A DNA stretch of 64,000 bases from Microglena sp. YARC (taxonomy: Eukaryota > Chlorophyta > Chlorophyceae > Chlamydomonadales > Chlamydomonadaceae): contig CM039462.1 in the NCBI GenBank assembly GCA_022414725.1, positions 50,984,112 to 51,048,111 of the forward strand. Reading direction: 5' to 3'. The notes under the pieces were generated by a model. The model was not told the origin of the DNA and made no database searches. It saw only the letters and a list, made by a program, of their open reading frames with translations. Positions within the stretch are counted from its first letter, which is position 1; each line of letters starts with the position of its first letter. Shown here piece after piece: positions 62,298-64,000 of this stretch. The position numbers and the translations under genes were made by a program.

Positions 62298-63937
62298 CAT
62301 TTGCCTCGATTTAGCTTTTGGTCCGGATTGTTTTCTGGAACTTTATATTGTTTTATGCGATGGTTTTATCTTATTATCTTTTCCGTATCTTCGTTGTCTC
62401 ACTCATACCTTTTCTTATCCAATTCTTATTTATTCTTGCTTCTAGTCTTCAAAATTTTCAGAGGGTATGGCACAGTCGCAAGCTGATATTGTGTTGAGAT
62501 ATAGTACAGCTGACATGGCCCAAATAGCTGCAAATGAGAAGGAACGTGTTACATAAATTGTATAAAAAATACGAAATCATCCAACTCTCTCTCGCTATTG
62601 GGGATGTCTCTTCAGCCTATTGGGCTTGCACATAATCATTACTTCATTAGGTGTGTGTTGTCAAGCAACTGCCTACTAAGCTTTTTCAATGCTTTTTCTT
62701 TCAGCACTTCTTGTCACGGTTGGGCAAGTCTGTCAGCCTATTTGGCTTACCCCTGGACTGTCACACACTGACCTAGACATGTCATAGGCTGACCCCTGGC
62801 ATTTTGCTGTCCCAAGACCAGACTAGGCAGGCTAGGGATGATAGGAGGGAGAAGTCGAGGGAGGACAGAGACATAGAGAGGAAGGAGAAGCAGAGGCTGC
62901 ATGATGAGAGGAGGGAGGAGAGGAGGCAGGAGAGGAGGGAGGAGAGAGAAAGGGAGGATAGAGAGAGGAGGGAGAGAGAGAGGCGGGAGAAGAGTGAGAA
63001 CCGGTTGGAGATGATGACACACATGTCAGAGATGAACCGGCAGACCACTCTCATGATTGCCAACATTTTTGGAGGGGGCAATGCGATGATGGGTATGAAC
63101 CACTCCATTCCTGGCAGCTCCACCCCACACAATGGGGATGGGGATGATGAATCGGTCCTACGATGTCCACCCCACACAATGGAGCTGGGCATGATGGGTG
63201 GTGCCACACAGGCGTACCCCCCAGACGTACCCTGTGGGTACGTCGTACGCCTGGGATTATGGGTGGTCCATTCATGCCAAACATGAGCCAGAACCCCCCT
63301 AGCTAGATGGCTATACTGATTTTGTGTTGCATGTTGGTTGGCACATTACTCTGGGGTACCCACGAGAGAGATGTGTCACTTTGTAACATGGATTCACGGG
63401 GAACCTCGTCGTATTTTCCTATGTCACAGCAAGATTTTAGAGGTTGAATTTAAATTGTACATTATTCCTACTTGGTACTTCATTGGATGTTCCCAGCAAG
63501 CGAATTTTACATTATCTCCCAATTGAACTTGGCTAGGTCCTGCAGGTCCTGAAAAAATGAAAAAAAGCCGCACCAATTAAAAAACTGTTTCAAAGGCAAG
63601 TGCGCTTGCAATATTTTTGACAGCGCACATTGTTTTAAGGCATCGGCACTTAGGGGGCTGTAAAATAATTGTCATCAGTTCAAAAACATTACAGCTTTTA
63701 GACTTACATACAAACAGTTATACTCCTGTATCTAAGTAGCTGACCAAAAGCAAAATCGGATCAAAAATTGTCTCAAAGACCAGATTTTACTTTCGATTTA
63801 GCTTTTGGTCCGCTTTTGGTCAAGCTTTTTGGTCGCTTTTGGTCCCTACCAAAATAATCAACCCAAATCGGACCAAAAATCGAACCAAAAAGCAAAAGCT
63901 AAATCGACCAAAAGCAAGAGCAGTGTGACCTACCCTT
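62111..63937. mobile_element. 1.8-kb foldback DNA element with long inverted ends
   Basis: The left end AAAGGGGTAGGTTACACTGC and the right end AGAGCAGTGTGACCTACCCT (plus T) are inverted copies. Both ends continue with sub-repeats of GGACCAAAAGC and CTAAATCGACC that pair across the element (62118-62345 with 63740-63920). Within the left arm there is a secondary inverted repeat around ATCGATTTTGGTC and a 23-base G run. The interior carries an Arg/Glu-rich ORF. No transposase is recognised, so the element is probably non-autonomous. No clear target duplication is visible. Confidence 0.6.
62804..63286 (+). CDS. Arg/Glu-rich coiled-coil ORF inside the foldback element
   Basis: 160 codons, of which residues about 8-70 are an almost uninterrupted mix of Arg, Glu, Asp and Lys (DDRREKSREDRDIERKEKQR), then a Met-rich segment (EMMTHMSEMNRQTTLMIANI), Gly/Asn and a Pro-rich end. 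The composition predicts a long charged helix. The frame has no ATG before the charged part, so it is a 3' exon or a truncated ORF. The Met-rich tail after a charged helix recalls the C-terminal part of DNA-transposon accessory (Myb/SANT-type) proteins, but no SANT domain is visible, so the function is unknown. Confidence 0.35.
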   Translation: MLSQDQTRQARDDRREKSREDRDIERKEKQRLHDERREERRQERREEREREDRERRERERREKSENRLEMMTHMSEMNRQTTLMIANIFGGGNAMMGMNHSIPGSSTPHNGDGDDESVLRCPPHTMELGMMGGATQAYPPDVPCGYVVRLGLWVVHSCQT

Positions 63938-64000
63938 AAAGGGGACAGACCCGTGCGATAGTTCCGCGAAATCGTCAAATCTTCCAAAGATCGCCGGTCA
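63300..64000. other. Right part of the foldback element and edge sequence
   Basis: 63300-63735 holds no recognised gene. 63740-63937 is the right inverted arm. From 63933 a 42-base stretch (GGGGACAGACCCGTGCGATA and GTTCCGCGAAATCGT) resembles 11091-11132. The window ends inside unique sequence. Confidence 0.4.

Overview
The window is eukaryotic nuclear DNA, most likely from a repeat-rich green alga (chlorophyte, prasinophyte or charophyte grade). The case for the green lineage is an RWP-RK domain on the minus strand at 57.5-57.9 kb. Supporting evidence: GT-AG introns whose phases join exactly, an SRCR exon and a PAN/apple-like exon (such modular secreted proteins occur in green algae), Ty3-type and non-LTR retroelements, a BED zinc finger, and no bacterial operon structure. 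The species cannot be fixed from sequence alone.

Layout. 0.2-5.0 kb (+): a five-exon gene whose C-terminal half resembles a permuted (beta-class) DNA amino-methyltransferase. All four introns join in frame, but two in-frame stops interrupt it; intron 1 is filled by a 79-bp hairpin minisatellite. 5.9-13.4 kb: microsatellites, C/G homopolymers and small duplications, with minus-strand exon islands for a PAN-like and an SRCR domain plus decayed SRCR cassettes. 13.5-34.35 kb: two back-to-back arrays, 5.5 kb of an 18-bp unit and 15.3 kb of a 24-bp unit, the latter with higher-order ~1.5-kb duplications.

34.35-50 kb: remnants of what looks like one minus-strand non-LTR retrotransposon, in N-to-C order from high to low coordinate (endonuclease, RT, post-RT, Cys/His tail). 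It is split by a 7.5-kb segment carrying a degraded Ty3/gypsy gag-protease-RT element with a 4-bp flanking duplication, and by a 5.8-kb segment with a BED-finger ORF, a 218-bp tandem repeat, a palindrome and a foldback MITE. 50-56.8 kb: four further minisatellites (about 37, 30-60, 29 and 56 bp) with short conserved blocks between them. 57.0-59.9 kb (-): the RWP-RK gene, two exons that join in frame, followed downstream by tandem copies of its C-terminal coding segment. 60-64 kb: an unassigned ORF, four poly-G/C tracts, a tRNA-like remnant and a 1.8-kb foldback element carrying an Arg/Glu-rich ORF.

About half of the window is tandem repeat. Only three host-gene loci have real support: the methyltransferase-like gene, the SRCR/PAN exons and the RWP-RK gene. 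The rest is mobile-element debris and satellite DNA. Several reading-frame breaks lie next to homopolymers or in arrays with uneven indel density, so some may be assembly errors.
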